A stretch of 64,000 nt of DNA from Blattamonas nauphoetae (GCA_033064195.1 JARBJD010000033.1:62001-126000); one strand, 5' to 3'; positions 31,201 to 44,100 are shown, counted from the stretch's first letter. Notes: generated by a model from the letters alone, not told the origin. Numbers and translations are program-made.

Positions 31201-32130
31201 GAAATCTTCTTTCGGCATTTCGGACGACAATTATGATGTCGTGGAACGGCTTTGGAGACTCGAAGATGTCTTCGGATAATGCGTGTGGAGACAGAGGTGC
31301 GGAAAGCAAAACAGACGATTGAACTTCTGTTGTGATGTCAACTCGGGGCAAGCAGTCGAGCTGGTTGTGATGTCGATCAAGAAATGAATTGGGGATGGCA
31401 TGTGCGGTGACAGCCTTCAAGATTGGGAGTGTGTTGGGAGGAAACCAGCGGTGATTGAAAATCGGAATGTGCACGATTCACTCGACGATGAAACGAAGAC
31501 GAAAGTGATCCATTGGTAGTGGGAACGCATCGAGTTGGGAGCGTTCGGGTGACCTGATGTGTCGGAGGAGAGAGTGAGTGTTGGTGTGAGCATCGACGAT
31601 GTGAGTGGAGGGTGCGGTTGTGCGTGTTCAGACAAGTGGGAGACATTTGGAGTGGTGTGTGGATGCGACGAGGAGTGCGATTGTTGAGATGCTGAAGTGG
31701 CTGACATCGCAAGGCCAGCCATTCGGAGTTGTGAATCTTCATTGCGGGAGCATGTTGCGAGCGACTGTCCCGACCAGCCAAGATCTGGCGATGTTCGAGC
31801 GAGACGAAGAGAGTGTCGATGGAAAGGGCGTCAGTCGGGTTGTGGAGGCAGAGAGCGTCAGATTGGAGTGACGAGGAGGGAGGAGCTGTCGCAGCGGAGA
31901 GAGCATCCATCGCGACTGGCGAGGGAGAGGAGTGGCAGTGAGGAGTCATTTCTGTTCTGCGGTCTGTGTGTGACGGAATGAGATCATTTGATGATGTTGG
32001 AGGAGTTTGGATGTCAGTCGGTTTGGATATTTCGAGAGGTGGATAGGGATGGACGATGCGTTGACATGTGAAATGGGTGAGATGTGAAGTCTCAGGTGGA
32101 GTGGGTGAGGAGTGTGCATCGAATGTCGTG
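28289..32130 (-). other. Decayed coding DNA downstream of the second surface gene
   Basis: Strand composition (purine-rich plus strand) continues that of the minus-strand surface gene upstream, but no frame stays open. Pieces hint at its origin: near 29,870 a CGDSDIKMWA-like motif of the surface repeats, and at 28,960-29,060 FDVWCVGGVVFEQLLARPF, which resembles kinase subdomain IX. I read it as the eroded 3' half of one or more surface-kinase genes. No intact gene is seen. Confidence 0.35.
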
Positions 32131-35100
32131 TTACAGTTCCATCTTCGTTTCTTCGTTTTTCTGTCCACCCATCCCTCCTTCTCTCCCCACAACCACTTTC
32201 AACCAGCATCCCGAGAATCGCGACGACGAACGACCAACAATCGGAAGCGACTCCTCTCCAACAATCAGCGCTCCCACAACTCCCACTCCAGACACCACAG
32301 CTCGATCCGACGACACACGAGGAACTCCATCCACACGATCAAATCCAATCCCACTCACACGCGTCTCTTCCATCCAACACCGAGAAAACCACACAACGAA
32401 CACCCCCGACGACACCACCACAACCACTCCACCCCCCTCCCTCCCAAACGCCACACTGTCGATCAGCAGACAATCTTCAAAACGGACACTCCCACCCACC
32501 TTCCCTCCCACTCCCACAAACAGCACCCCTCCCACTTCTTCCCCATCACCCACTCGCCGAGTCTTGCTTCCGGAAAATACACATCCCACAAATCGCGTCT
32601 CACGCTGCTTCGTCCGAACTGACACCACTCCTCCTTCCTCAATCCCAACTCCTCCCACACTCTCCTCTCGTGTCGTCTCCAAAACAATCATCTTTTCCAT
32701 CGACACTCTCGATTCTTCCGACTCACAACAAAACGAAATCAGAGGCGCGTTCAGGGTTCGAATGCCACGAGTCTTCAACGAAGACACTGAAAGACTCACA
32801 ACTTTCTCCGAACTCCCAACTTCAACAAAGCGAGTTCCATCCCCAAACGAAATCCCCTCCATCGAAATCGACACAAGATCAGCTGACCCCCACCACAGCC
32901 CAACCAGCCCCATCCCCACTCGACCCACTCCGACTCTCCCAACCACAACTCGCTCCACACACACCTCTCCACGTCCACAAATCACGAAGCCCTTCCTCTT
33001 CTCCATTCCCACCGTTCTCTCCTCTCCCAACACAATCATCACTTCCAAAATTGTAACTTGCCCTCCCTCAACTTCAAGAGCATTCATCGATTCCCAACTC
33101 TCCCTCCACTCCACCAACACTCGTCCTCGTCCTTTCTCTCCTCCCCACACTCGAACCTTCTTCTCTCCCACAAACAACACTCCTCCCATTTCCACTTCCC
33201 CATCCGCCTCCAATTCCACTGTCCAACTTGAGCTCCCTTCCTCCATCTGTCCCGCCACCCATCCAACAAGAAGAGATGAGCAAGGATCGTTCGAGTCTCC
33301 ACACTTCTCCACATCATCGCTTCCTCCTTCTCGACACATCACAGTCGGTCGTGGAACCACAATTCGAATCCCGTCTTCAACCACACACCCACTCGACCCG
33401 TCTCCCATCTCGATCAGTGTGTATTCGTTCCCAATCCCCACTCCCTCCTCCCACTCTTCCTCTCCCACTCTGAACTCCGCAATACACTCTGTTGAGCTCG
33501 AAACAGTCACGGTTCGAATTGATACCCACACTTTCCCATTTCGAGTCAGACAGACACGACCAATGCTTCCATACAATGCTCGTCCTTCCAGTACGACATA
33601 CAGCGAACGAATCGAGCTGGCTCAGGAGCGACAACAAACGAGATTTCTTCCTCAAATGAAATAAGATCGTTGTTTCTGAACACCGCAATCAGTGTGTATT
33701 CTCGTTCGAACTCAAACTGGCTCCTCCTCTTCTCTTCGGATGGTTCAATTGGGAACAGAATCGCGGTGTGTTGCTTCAGGTGTCCTGAATTGTCTGTCTG
33801 GACTCGGATCGTCCTCTGATTAGATGAGCGATCATCAGTGCTTGTTGATTCAAATGTCAGAGTGTATTCTGTGTTTTCAATGAGGAAGCGAGAGGTAAAC
33901 GTCAGAGTGATTTTGGACTTCTTCTCATCCACGAAACCATCGCTGACCAGGATACTCACAAGCCGCTCAGGTTCGTCGGGCATTGTGATCACAATGTCGG
34001 AGATGAACACGGATCGAGTGCAGTCCGAAGCAGTCAGAGACAACACTCCATACGAAACTCCAAACTCAAGCTGCTCCTTCCTTCCTTCCGCCGATGTCTC
34101 AATCGGATACAGAATCTCGTCCACATCCAACACATCTCCATTCTCATCTGTCCACACTTCACGACTGATCGCGTCTTCCGAAGTGTCAATTCGCTTCATC
34201 TTCAAAATGTACTTCTTGTTCACTTCAAGTTTCACTGATTCGAATGACAGTTTCACTGTTGTCTTTCTCGCATCCACAAAGTCACTCACACTCACTTTTG
34301 AAAGTCGAGCTGCTTCCGGAACGATGAATCCAACTCCAGACGCAATTCTAATCGATGTGGATGGTTTCACTTTGCTCACAATTCCAGTCAGCGAATATTC
34401 TGTCTTCTCCGACAACTCCCCATCCTTCCCACTCACTCCCTTCCGAACACTTCCCACACTCCTTCCAAATTCATCATCTTGGAAGGACACTTCCAAAGAG
34501 ATGCTGTCGTTCAGAGTGAGTGTGCAGGGTCCTTCGGGAATGCCAAAACCAGACAATGACAGTTCTACTTCTGTCCCGCTCACGACGAGATCACACGAGG
34601 AGACGAGAAGAGTTGGTGAGACTGTTGAAAAGACCAAGTTGGATGGAATTGTCACCGTGTGGTTGGAGATGGAGGCAGTGAGGAGTTTGTAGTCGGAGAG
34701 AGGAAGTTGGAGCACTCCTGACTCTCCAACTGACGACGAACACGTCCCAACTGTCGACTCAGATGACGAGAATGAGAACACCAACACTCGCCCAATCTTC
34801 GGTGCCTTTCCATCCACTTCTTGTCGTGTTCCTCCCAGGTTCGACACAATCACAATCATTGTCCCCGACACAGCCTTGTTCAAGGTCAATGTGAGTGTGG
34901 CAGTGTCGTCTTCTGTCACTGTCGAGGCGAGTGATTTAACTGTTGTTGTGAATTTCGTGTCGGAGAGGAGATTGCTGAGGTCGATGTTTGAATCATAAGT
35001 TTCATTCGTCACTCGATGTGGTTTTGACGAAGTGGAGTCACATGTCGAGAACGAGTTCTCATCGAAGGATGTTTTGTAGAGATAAATGTCATGTCCTTGT

Positions 35101-36668
35101 CCATTCGCAGACGAGCATTGTCTGAATTGGAGGTACGACCAGTGGAGAGAACACGATCTTGATTGGACTGCTCCACCACCGTTAGTATAATATCCTGTGC
35201 CTGTTTGCGTGCAATTCTGGAAGAGAGTGTTGAAGATTCCAGAAGAAGCTTCGAATTTTCCACTGCCGATATAAACTGCGCCCCCCCAGCTTTTGATTCT
35301 CGAGTTGAGGAATACACAGTCGGCGATGCAGAGAATGGAGAGATCTAGGAGGTTAAGAAGGCAGACGCTTCCGCCATCTTCATTTGCAGAACAACCAACA
35401 AAGGAGGATGAGGAGAGAGAGAAGGATGATGGTGGTGATGGAGACGGGTAGAGATAGACTGCGCCTCCATCGTTGGGCGATGAGCACGTGTGGAAGGAGC
35501 ATCGTTCAATTTTGAGGTGGATCCCATCGCTGGATGAGCGAATGGCTCCCCCACTGTTTTCTGCAGAGCATTTTTTGAATGTGCAGAGAGTGAATATATG
35601 GTTCGGAGTGGGCGTATTTAACAATGATGATTGACTAGAGAAGTATCTGTTGAGTCGGGTATTGGGGTCAGCGTTGGGTGAGGAGGGGGTGTGGCAGCCA
35701 GAGAACGACGTGTTGTGCGACAACACTGATCCCCCATCACCCATTCCCACAATCGCTGTTCCACAAAGATGGTTCGTGCAACTCAAAACTGAACAACCCA
35801 CAATCCCTTCTCCAATCGCTCCAACTCCATCTCGAACTCCATCTCGAACACACCCACTGCTCGTCGTGTTCCAAATCTTGCTCCCAATCAAACGAGTCCA
35901 CACCCAACAATTCGACCTGACTGACAAACTCAAACAACGAGAGTCACTTTCCCAAACTCCAAAAAGCGGTCCACTCCCAACAACAAGATCAACATCACGA
36001 ACTGAAACTCCAACACCACACACACTAATCCCTCCCTCCGACACCCACCCATCCCGACCAACATCCAACCACTCCAACTGATCACTCCTCTCCCCATCCA
36101 ACCACTTCGAATTCGAACTCACAACTGGAAGAAGCACTCCAAAAGCACTCGATTCATGAACACTATCAATCACACTCACGGAACTCCCCACTCCACTCCC
36201 GACTCCAACAATCACAAATGCCGACATTTCTGCGTTCGACACCAGCCTGCTCCCAACAACCAACACACACGACGACCACAATCTTCCAACACTCGTCCCC
36301 ATCCCACCGCTGTCCAAAAACACATTCTGCAGTGACACTGTGCTATTTGAGATCATAAACATCGTGTTCCTGTTGGTTTCTGCTTCAATTCCATTCTTCC
36401 TTTCATTTTTCATTTTTAGTTTCCATGTTTCGTTTCGTCCTTCCACATGCATGATTCTTGTCTTGTTTCCTCGAAGGTCCAGTGTGCATGATTCCACCAA
36501 ATAGTCAGCAATCTCATATCGCCCGCTCGGAATACTCAGTTCCATGAGAGATGTGTCTATCTGATTCGAAATCTTTTCTTTCCGGCCGTCAAGCAGAACA
36601 CTCAATGAATGCAATGGCTGCTCTTTGCTCTTCACGAGTCGATACAAAAGTAGTAAATATAGTATCAT
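32131..36668 (-). pseudogene. Surface beta-helix/Ig-like protein gene with a frameshift and lost 3' end
   Basis: Start ATG 36,668 (MILYLLLLYRLV, signal peptide). The first frame gives 1040 residues: N-terminal block YEIADYLVESCTLDLRGNKT; beta-helix repeats (CTFKKCSAENSGGAIRS, CSFHTCSSPNDGGAVYL); then Ig-like repeats (TLTLTLNKAVSGTMIVIVSN). Near 33,600 the frame shifts by one base: sequence after APEPAR continues in another frame as LYVVLEGRALYGSIGRV, open to 32,131. After that the expected membrane pass and kinase domain are not found. Either a pseudogene or a single-base assembly error plus 3' decay; the decayed 28-32 kb stretch favours pseudogene. The 5' block is nearly identical to the gene at 63,669. 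Confidence 0.75.
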
Positions 36669-36700
36669 TCAATTCGATTTCAGAAAGAGATGAACAAATT

Positions 36701-36710
36701 GATCTGACCC
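36701..36710 (-). promoter_or_regulatory. GGGTCAGATC promoter-like motif of the 36,668 gene
   Basis: Minus strand reads GTTAACAAAGGGTCAGATC, ending 32 nt before the start codon. The gene at 63,669 has AACAAAGGGTCTGATC ending 34 nt before its start. Confidence 0.55.
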
Positions 36711-36865
36711 TTTGTTAACACAATCTCGAACTGAGATGAAAAGAAGGTCGTGTTAAAATCATTTCGAATTATAGCCGTTCGTACGAACACAGCCTCAAGT
36801 AGCGTGGGTGTAGTCAACGTCGATTAACACACAAAATGAGATGCAAAACACAAAAATCAATTCTC

Positions 36866-39570
36866 CTATTTCTTCACCTTCTTCTTCTTCTCGGGTGTGT
36901 CCTTCGGCACTCTCGCTTCCTTCACAGGGCGTGGGGGCGGCTTCTCGCCATATGTCAGCTCCACCGCTTGGTCCACATCGCGAAACAGTTGGATGGACGG
37001 TCGGGAGAGATTGAGGATCTCGACAGTGCTGCCCGCTTCGAGAAGATTCACCTGAACGACAGGAAATGGTGGGAAGGGATGAGAGGGCGAGAAACAGAGA
37101 TTATAGCGATAAAAGGAGTGAAATAGAGAAAGTGGAGAGTTGGTCAAAAGTGGGTGAGAAAGCGGGAAGAATAAGAAACTCGACACACCCAGAACCGAAG
37201 CTGTTTGGGGCATTTCTTGAACGAGATGGGTTGGTACGAATCGTAACCCAGAAAGTGGATTGTGGGGCTGTCGGACATGTTGACTTCGATGCCCACGTGG
37301 TCGCACGAGTGGTAGATGCGGTTGCCGTTGTAGAACGACCCCGCATGCCACACAGCACCGCTGCGAGGAGAGGGAGGGAGGGGGGAAGGAGGGACATGGG
37401 AAGAGTAAGAGAGAAGGGAAGAAGAGGAGATGAATGAAGGGAGGAGGAGAGGGAGGGAGGAGAGGAGGGAGATGGAGGAAGAGAGAAGGGGAGAAGAGGA
37501 GAGGGAGGGAGGGAGGAGAGGGACATATGAAGTGTAAGAGAGAAGGGAAGAAGAGGAGAGGAGTGAAGGGAGAGAAGGAGAGGCACACGTGTGACCTGTG
37601 TATCCGACGGTGTGCGTGTCTTCGCCTGGTTCGTAGTCTTCCGGAAACTCGAAGTCAGCCTCGCACACGCCAACCCCTGCCACACACAGAGAAGCACAGA
37701 ATGAGCGAGACAAGAGAGAAGATGAGGAAAAAGAGGAAAACGACGAAAAAGTCGAAAAAGAGCAGAATGATGTTCGATCACGTCAAAATTTGATCAAAAC
37801 CAGAATTCCCGCTTTGCCCATACATCTGTGTTTCCCCGACGCAACGAACCCCAAATCCAGTCTCCAGATGCCCTCCGTCAGCAGCGGGTTGAACTTGATG
37901 AAACACGGCGTGTTCGACTTCAAACAGATTCGGTTCCCTTCAATCCGGATTTTGGGCTCGGGAGGAATGATCGGGACGACCATCTCGCTCACACCGAGCA
38001 TGGGCACTGTGGGGGACAGGGGAAGGGAGAGGAGAGCAGGGATGAAGGATTGGGGGTGTGATCACAAAATGTGAGAAAATGAGAGATATTTGGAGAATAA
38101 GCCAAAAAATGGAGGAAAACGGAGAAATGACGGGCATACTCATATCCATCCGTGCCAGAAGCACATTCTTCCCCTTCCACAGCGACAGCGCACACGTCTG
38201 CGACGGTGTCAGGCATGGCAGCTTCACTCGCAAATAATACTGCGTCCGCATCAGATACCGCACTGCCTCCCACAAATCCTCCGCTGTCGCCCACTTCTCG
38301 TCCTCCACCACTTCCGACAGCGCTGGTTGGTCCGTTTCGGGTTGTTCGTCTTTCTTCTCGTCGCCTGCGTTCCCTTCGCTGTTGTTTGCTTGCTCTGTCG
38401 GTTCTCCGTCGTCCTTCACCACCGACATGTCTGTGCCCTGCTCCCCACTTCCTTCCCCATCTTCCGTCCGTGGTTCCCCTTTCTTCTCGTCCTTCTTCGC
38501 TTCTGCCTTCTTCTTCCGAAGATGCGCTGGCGGATATGGCGGCATCGGGAATTTCAGTGTGGGATCGTTCTTCAGTCTTTCGTGTTGGTCTGTCAGTCGA
38601 GCTTGCTCGCGTCGTTCGAACTCCAAACGAACAATCAGCTGCTTCTGCTCCTTCAGCAGTTCCGGCATTCCAGGGAAGAGCAGAGGCACCGATGTGTTCA
38701 GTCTTTGCCTCGCTTTCGTGATTTGCATGATCTGCTCAATCGACGGTCGTTCCACTGGGTCCTTGTTCAGCAGCGAGTATACAAGCGAACTCAGCTCGGG
38801 CGAGATGTATCGAGGAAGTGGCAATGGATCTTCGTCCTTGATCGCCTTTCGAAGCGCGTCCAGCGTCTCCCCCTTGAACGGCGGACGGCCCATGATGATC
38901 TCGTAGATCACACACCCCAGCGACCATAAATCCGATTTTGGCGTGTAAATCGGACATTCCTGCAATATTTCCGGCGCTGCAACGTCGATGAAGTCTTCCC
39001 CAAAATCTTGCGGGTTTTCAAAATATCTGTACAGGTTGAAGTCGGAGATTCGTGCGTGTGCTTGGCTTTGCATGAAAATGTTGTTGAGAGTGAAGTGACG
39101 GTGCACTATGCCGTTCATGTGAAGAAAATAGAGAGAGGTTGACACTGCGACTACAATGTCCCAGATCTGTCCTTCTTTCAGTTGATCCGTCCCCTTTCGT
39201 AGATTATTGACATATTCACGCAAATTAGGCTTGTCCGACCATTCGCTGATAATCCAGTAGTGTTTCTCGTCTTCAAACGAGTCGGTCACGTTGATTAAGA
39301 AAGGACTTCCCAATCGATGAAACACGAACATGCAGTTTTCGAAAGTGTATCCGAACTTCTCCTCCTCTTTGTCGATGGTTCGAATTGCCACGTCAATTCC
39401 TTCCGATTTGGATGTCGCTTTCTGAAGATGGATCCCTTGATGCTCACTGATTGTTTGCCCAATGTCGTCTGGATGACAAACACGGAACAAATGAAAAGAA
39501 ATGAACAAAAAGTGATGATACATTTATAGAGTCGGTTCTCACGTGAGCCCGTATACATAGATGACGTCAT
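36866..39570 (-). CDS. Pseudokinase with C-terminal SPRY-like region, six exons
   Basis: Exons 39,543-39,570, 38,140-39,468, 37,824-38,006, 37,589-37,676, 37,189-37,360 and 36,866-37,051 sum to 1986 nt (661 residues). Start MTSSMYTGSHDIGQT; the splice phases agree throughout. The kinase fold is clear (IVHRHFTLNNIFM, ISDFNLYRYF, VAAPEILQE, SDLWSLGCVIYEIIMGRPPF), but the lysine motif is VAIRTI (Arg), HRD is HRH and DFG is DFN, so all three catalytic positions are replaced. A charged Lys/Glu linker follows, then a SPRY-like part (WRLDLGFVASGKHRWVGVCE, GAVWHAGSFYNGNRIYHSCD, IHFLGYDSYQPI). It probably serves as a scaffold or binding protein inside the cell. The C-terminus is Lys-rich. Confidence 0.8.
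37361..37588 (-). repeat. CT-rich low-complexity intron
   Basis: This 228-nt intron of the SPRY-pseudokinase gene is almost wholly CCCTCTCC/TTCTCTC on the transcript strand, with a repeated unit of about 70-80 bp containing CTCTTACACTT. It is a likely product of slippage. Confidence 0.7.
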
Positions 39571-39750
39571 CTCCCGGTTGAGTCAAGCGACAGTTTGGTA
39601 AGTTTCAAATAATGGATTGATCAAAGCGAGGACCGAAAACGAAAAGATACGCCAAAACAAGAAGAGAAAAATAGTAAGGAAATTTCGACTAGAGAAAACT
39701 AAAGTAATTGGGCGATAAATAGAGGTCACGACTCTAAAAACACATTCCAT

Positions 39751-41849
39751 TCATTTCTTGCTCTTCTGCGACAAAGCTGATGTCTTCCGGGAAATGGGTG
39801 GTTGTGTGTGACTGTGCCCAACATCGCCAGACGGGCTTTTCGGAGAGAGACTGGGAAGGAAGAAGCTGTCACGAGGATTTTGGCGTTGTGAGTTGCCCGA
39901 TGGTGGATCAGATGGGTCTGATCGATCAGGCTGGTACGCTTCAGTTTGGGAGAGTGGGGGAAGACGAGTTCCTGGAGCGTAACTAGAGCTGCTCCAAGCT
40001 AGATTCCGGCCAATCGGACTTGAAATAAGAGAGGAAGGCTGGGGAGGGGTGTGAGTGGTGGCGTTGACCTCAAATGTGATGGTATGGGATGCATATAAAT
40101 GTCTCGGATTGGCAAATCGAGATTTGTGCCTTCGCCAGATAGCTTCGACCTCGCCATTCGAGATTTCCATCTCGTCTGGGGTGAAATTAAAAAATGGTGG
40201 GAAAAGAGATCCGTCCGGAAATAGCGAATCCACATCGTCTCTCAGCTCATCGAACAGCGGATGCTGCAGTGCTTGAATCGGCCTTATTCTTTGCGCCGGG
40301 TCATACACCAACATCTTCGCCACAAGATCGATGGCCGTCTTGCTCGCGCTTGCCGGAAAAACTTGGACCCAATGCTTCTTTCGAGTGTGAGGGAAATTAA
40401 TCGGAGTTTCTGCTTGGCCCATGGCGATCATGTCTTCACGGGATGGAGTTCCGAGAGTTTGGAGGATTTTGACGAGCTGGTCGACAGGGGAGTCGCCGGG
40501 GAAAAGTGGGCGGCCCAGGAGGAGTTCAGCGATGACACAGCCGGCACTCCAGATGTCTGGGAGAGAGAGGGAGGGGGTGGAAGAAATGTGGAGATATGTG
40601 AGAGAAAAAGGGGAGGAAAAATGAGATCCTGTGAACAGGATGATGAAATGGCTCTCTCTCTTCTCATACCAACAGAAGTGTCGTATGTCTGCGTCCCAAA
40701 TACCAATTCCGGCGCCCGATAATATCTTTCGAATGAAGAGGACAGAAATGACAAAAATGATGACTAAGAATCAACCAAAGGATCGATGAACAACAACTCA
40801 AAACTGAACGACTCCGAAGAGTGCAAACCGTGAGCAAATATAAGCAACGCTCACTTCACCCGGACGAAGTATTTTTGCGGAACCAAAATCGCAGAGTTTC
40901 AGGACACCTGTTCTTGGATTGATCAGAATGTTCTCTGGGATGATGGGGAGGAAAGAAAGGAGAAACAAAGGAACAATGGAAAGAACATAATAATACGAGA
41001 CGATTAATGGATAAAATGAAGTTCATATTTGACAAGAATGAAGAGCGTGTGGAACGGGGATGAAATTGGTGAACAGACGTGGTTTAATATCTCGATGTGT
41101 GATTCCAAAGCCGTGAATGTACAACAACGAACGAATAAGTTGATAGGAATAGATCTGAAAGGGATTGCGAGAATATGGAAAGATCGATACTTTGATCCAA
41201 GCAGTTGGCATCTCTCTTCTTTGACTGATGTAATGTTTATTGAGGTTGTATAGCGTGTGTGGGATGTTCTCCATCACAATGTTGAGGTACGTCTTCTTCG
41301 ACTGAGGATATTAGACAGTGAGAAGGATGAGAGGGCAAGGGACTGGGCTAACCTGTCGATCTCGAGAGTAGAAATATTGTTTCATCCGAACACAGTTTGG
41401 ATGGTCAATAACTCGCATCATGAGCAGTTCGCGGTTCTAAGAATATATTATAAGTGTGTTTGTGTGCAAACTTTAAAATTGGGATCTTGAAGAACTTTCT
41501 TGACAGCAACAATTTCTCCAGTGGACGGAAGAACACCTTGGAAGACTGTTCCAAAGCTTCCCGAGCCGATGGCCTTATCGGTTGAAAAATGGATGGGATT
41601 GGTGTCAAAAGATGGAAGGAGATCTTCGCCTTGAGAACATCAGACAAACAACGAAAACAGACGGCATTCAGCGAGAGCATTGGATAGTTCGCGGATAGAG
41701 GGACGGGGAGGAGCGACACTGACGTTTGTGGCGATGGGAGAGTTGGGAAGAGGAGAGGTTGGACTCGTTGATGGCTTCTGCATGAGATCCTTTGATTCAC
41801 CCGGACCTAAACTCCACAGAGCATTTGAATGTTTAGGATCCGGTATCAT
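39751..41849 (-). CDS. GSK3-like CMGC protein kinase, eight exons
   Basis: Exons 41,663-41,849, 41,472-41,629, 41,353-41,436, 41,191-41,301, 41,079-41,154, 40,829-40,934, 40,670-40,725 and 39,751-40,556 sum to 1584 nt (527 residues), with consistent phases. Three introns are only 33, 35 and 36 nt. Start MIPDPKHSN. Catalytic parts are all present: IGSGSFGTVF, VAVKKVLQD, ITHRDIKPQN, LCDFGSAK, and YICSRYYRAPEL with the tyrosine pair that GSK3 kinases autophosphorylate; then DIWSAGCVIAELLLGRPLF and the C-lobe LFDELRD. It should be active. A Ser/Pro-rich tail of about 120 residues is unlike the usual short GSK3 tail. Expected roles are general signalling; substrate unknown. Confidence 0.9.
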
Positions 41850-41994
41850 CACAAATCCACAACAAACTCTCTTTTTGAGATAGAAAAGAACGAAATTAAG
41901 GTTTGATCAATTTGTTCAGATTCAATTTACTGTCTTTCTGTCTGATAGACTGAAATCAGGGATTATTCACCATGAGATGTTCTAAAAGTCTATA

Positions 41995-43652
41995 CTGGAC
42001 TGACCGACCCCAAGGGCTCAGTCAGTGTCAGTCACCTTTTCTTCTAAGGGTCAGATCGACTCAAATTGAAGAAATCAGGTTGAAACCATCCTAAACTATC
42101 TCTATTGCCGGGAAAATGTGGATGAGACGATCAATCAAACAGAACCAAGAAAACTATGTTGATCTCCCCAGAGTCCACATTCGATCCTCTCCGACGCCAT
42201 CCATGACACAGTTGACGTGTAAACAAGGTTGTATCACCTCTCTTCTCAGGTTCCTCACCGTTCTATCACATCTTTAGTATTCTTTTCCCATGCACAACAC
42301 CATTTTCATCAACATGACACCCCCGAACGTTTTCTCCTCTTCATCCTCGTACGGATATCTTCGAAACCCTGTCGTCTCCTGCACATCACAATTAAGATCA
42401 AGATACTTCAACCACCACTCCTTACCCGCTGCACAATATCAAATGCTAAACCAACTCCACACGCCTCCAACCAAATCCTCATTCCAACATCATAGACGCA
42501 ACTATATTTGGCTACTCTGGAATTGGGCAGTTCGCAGCATCATCTATTCTCACTCAAGTAGAGACTATCATGGCTCTCCCTCCGACAGCCATCACCCAGC
42601 TACTCTTCCGAGTGAAAGCCAGAATTGAACCATTGCATCGTCAATCACCATCGAACATTTACCCAAGTGAATCCTCCCATCGAGTGCAACTCTTCTCTCT
42701 CTCATCTGGCCTTTAAAGAAGACAAGAACACCACTGATCCTCCAACCGACATTCGTCTCAACATTATCACCGATCGAACAGCTTCAAGCAACCTCGAACA
42801 CAATGGTGCTTCCGAAGTTCTTTCTTCACTGTCGATCTTACTCGCTCCAAATTCAATGCAGACATCGTTCAAGTCAGCCATTCTCAACCCAGCTGAAGCC
42901 GTCCGTCTCGCCTCAATCAACTCCACCTTAATCACAGAAGCGCAGCAGAGACTCTTCCCATACCCCTTTCAACCGCTTGACATACTCACACTCGCCGACT
43001 TCAACGGAAACTTGAATTTTGTTCTTCGAGAGCAGAATCTCATGTCCAGCAAGTCGGGGAGAGTAATTTTGATCGTATTCCATTGTGTATCGTTTCAGAA
43101 ATTCTCACAACTCAAACGGACTCGACATCCACCACTTGTCGACTCGGAGGAAGATTCCACATGCAGGAGATGTGTGGCATGGGGAATGGATGTGGAGAGA
43201 CTGAAATCCTGAGTGATAGTGACGCGATGGTGAGGATTTGCCCTCCAGTTCACGAAGTCGTAACCCACACTCTGGAGGAAGAGATCATCAATCTCTCACG
43301 ACATATCTCATTTGATAAACTCATTTCATGAGTGTGTTCATGGTTTATGGAATTTTTGTCAAAATATTCTCGTAAAATTGAGGATTTACTGGGAAATCGA
43401 TAGAGTTGGTTCAGATCAGCCCTTTGTCCTTAAAATTGACGCTTCACTTCTCATCGTTGACATGATTGTACTAAAAAAACTCCACCGTTGTCATTGGAAC
43501 ACCTTCATTTGCTGTTTCTTCAGAGTGGGTGAACAATGGACATGGCATGGAGATCTTGAACATCTGAGATCTGACCCATATTTCGAAAACTCTCGGTCAC
43601 TGACCGTCAGTGCTTTTTCGAAAAAAGTGACCGGTCACCTCGGTCAGTCCAG
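41995..43652. mobile_element. Element I: 1658 bp, short inverted ends, TATA flanks
   Basis: The two ends match in inverse over CTGGACTGACCGA, with further GTCAGTGACC-like repeats inside both. TATA flanks each side (41,991-41,994 and 43,653-43,656), giving a TSD of TA or TATA. The interior holds an open stretch at 42,625-43,212 (DILTLADFNGNLNFVLREQN) that I do not recognise and which could be captured or unrelated coding DNA. No transposase is identified. Confidence 0.5.
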
Positions 43653-43659
43653 TATATAA

Positions 43660-44100
43660 AAGTCAGACTAGATTGTCGATGAATGGTCTGAAACACTTTT
43701 TCCTTCTTTAGGTTTGATCGATCAGAGCAATCTATGCTACTGAATGAACATGACTTGATTGTTAGCTGGCTGGTTGAGGTGAATGTGACGAAAGATGCAA
43801 ATGACAGCGAAGATGACAAGAAAGGAAGAGCAGAGATCATGAGAGTGGCTGTGACAGCATTGATTCTAACAGTCGGTGATAGAGCGATGATCGGAGCAGT
43901 TGTCCCACTCCCTTTGACTATCACAGTGTCGACCAATTTGAAGTCTGATCATCGAAGTTTGTACGACAGAGAAACGAACGAGAAACCAGTCTCATATTCT
44001 TTCACGAATAATCGCATCCGATTTAAAAAAAGATTGTCAATCACTTCACCAGACTCAACTTGATCAGAACGAGTTGCACCCACAACGTATTCCAATTGAA
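43660..44100 (-). pseudogene. Fragment of a surface beta-helix gene
   Basis: Minus strand reads FVTFTSTSQLTIKSCSFSSI preceded by SFLS/SSLSF-type Ser-rich repeats, the typical beta-helix coil of the surface proteins in this window. The frame breaks near 43,940 and nothing beyond it is coherent. Confidence 0.45.

Noticed and set aside
32068-33664. A 526-codon plus-strand ORF and a 314-codon companion
   Set aside because: They lie antisense to the surface-protein frame, are rich in T/S/P in the way antisense of Gly/Val/Glu-rich DNA is, and match nothing.
37940-39523. Start of the SPRY-pseudokinase at ATG 39,523
   Set aside because: That stretch (MYHHFLFISFHLF) is intron sequence ending in a good 3' splice site. 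An upstream exon from 39,570 joins in phase.
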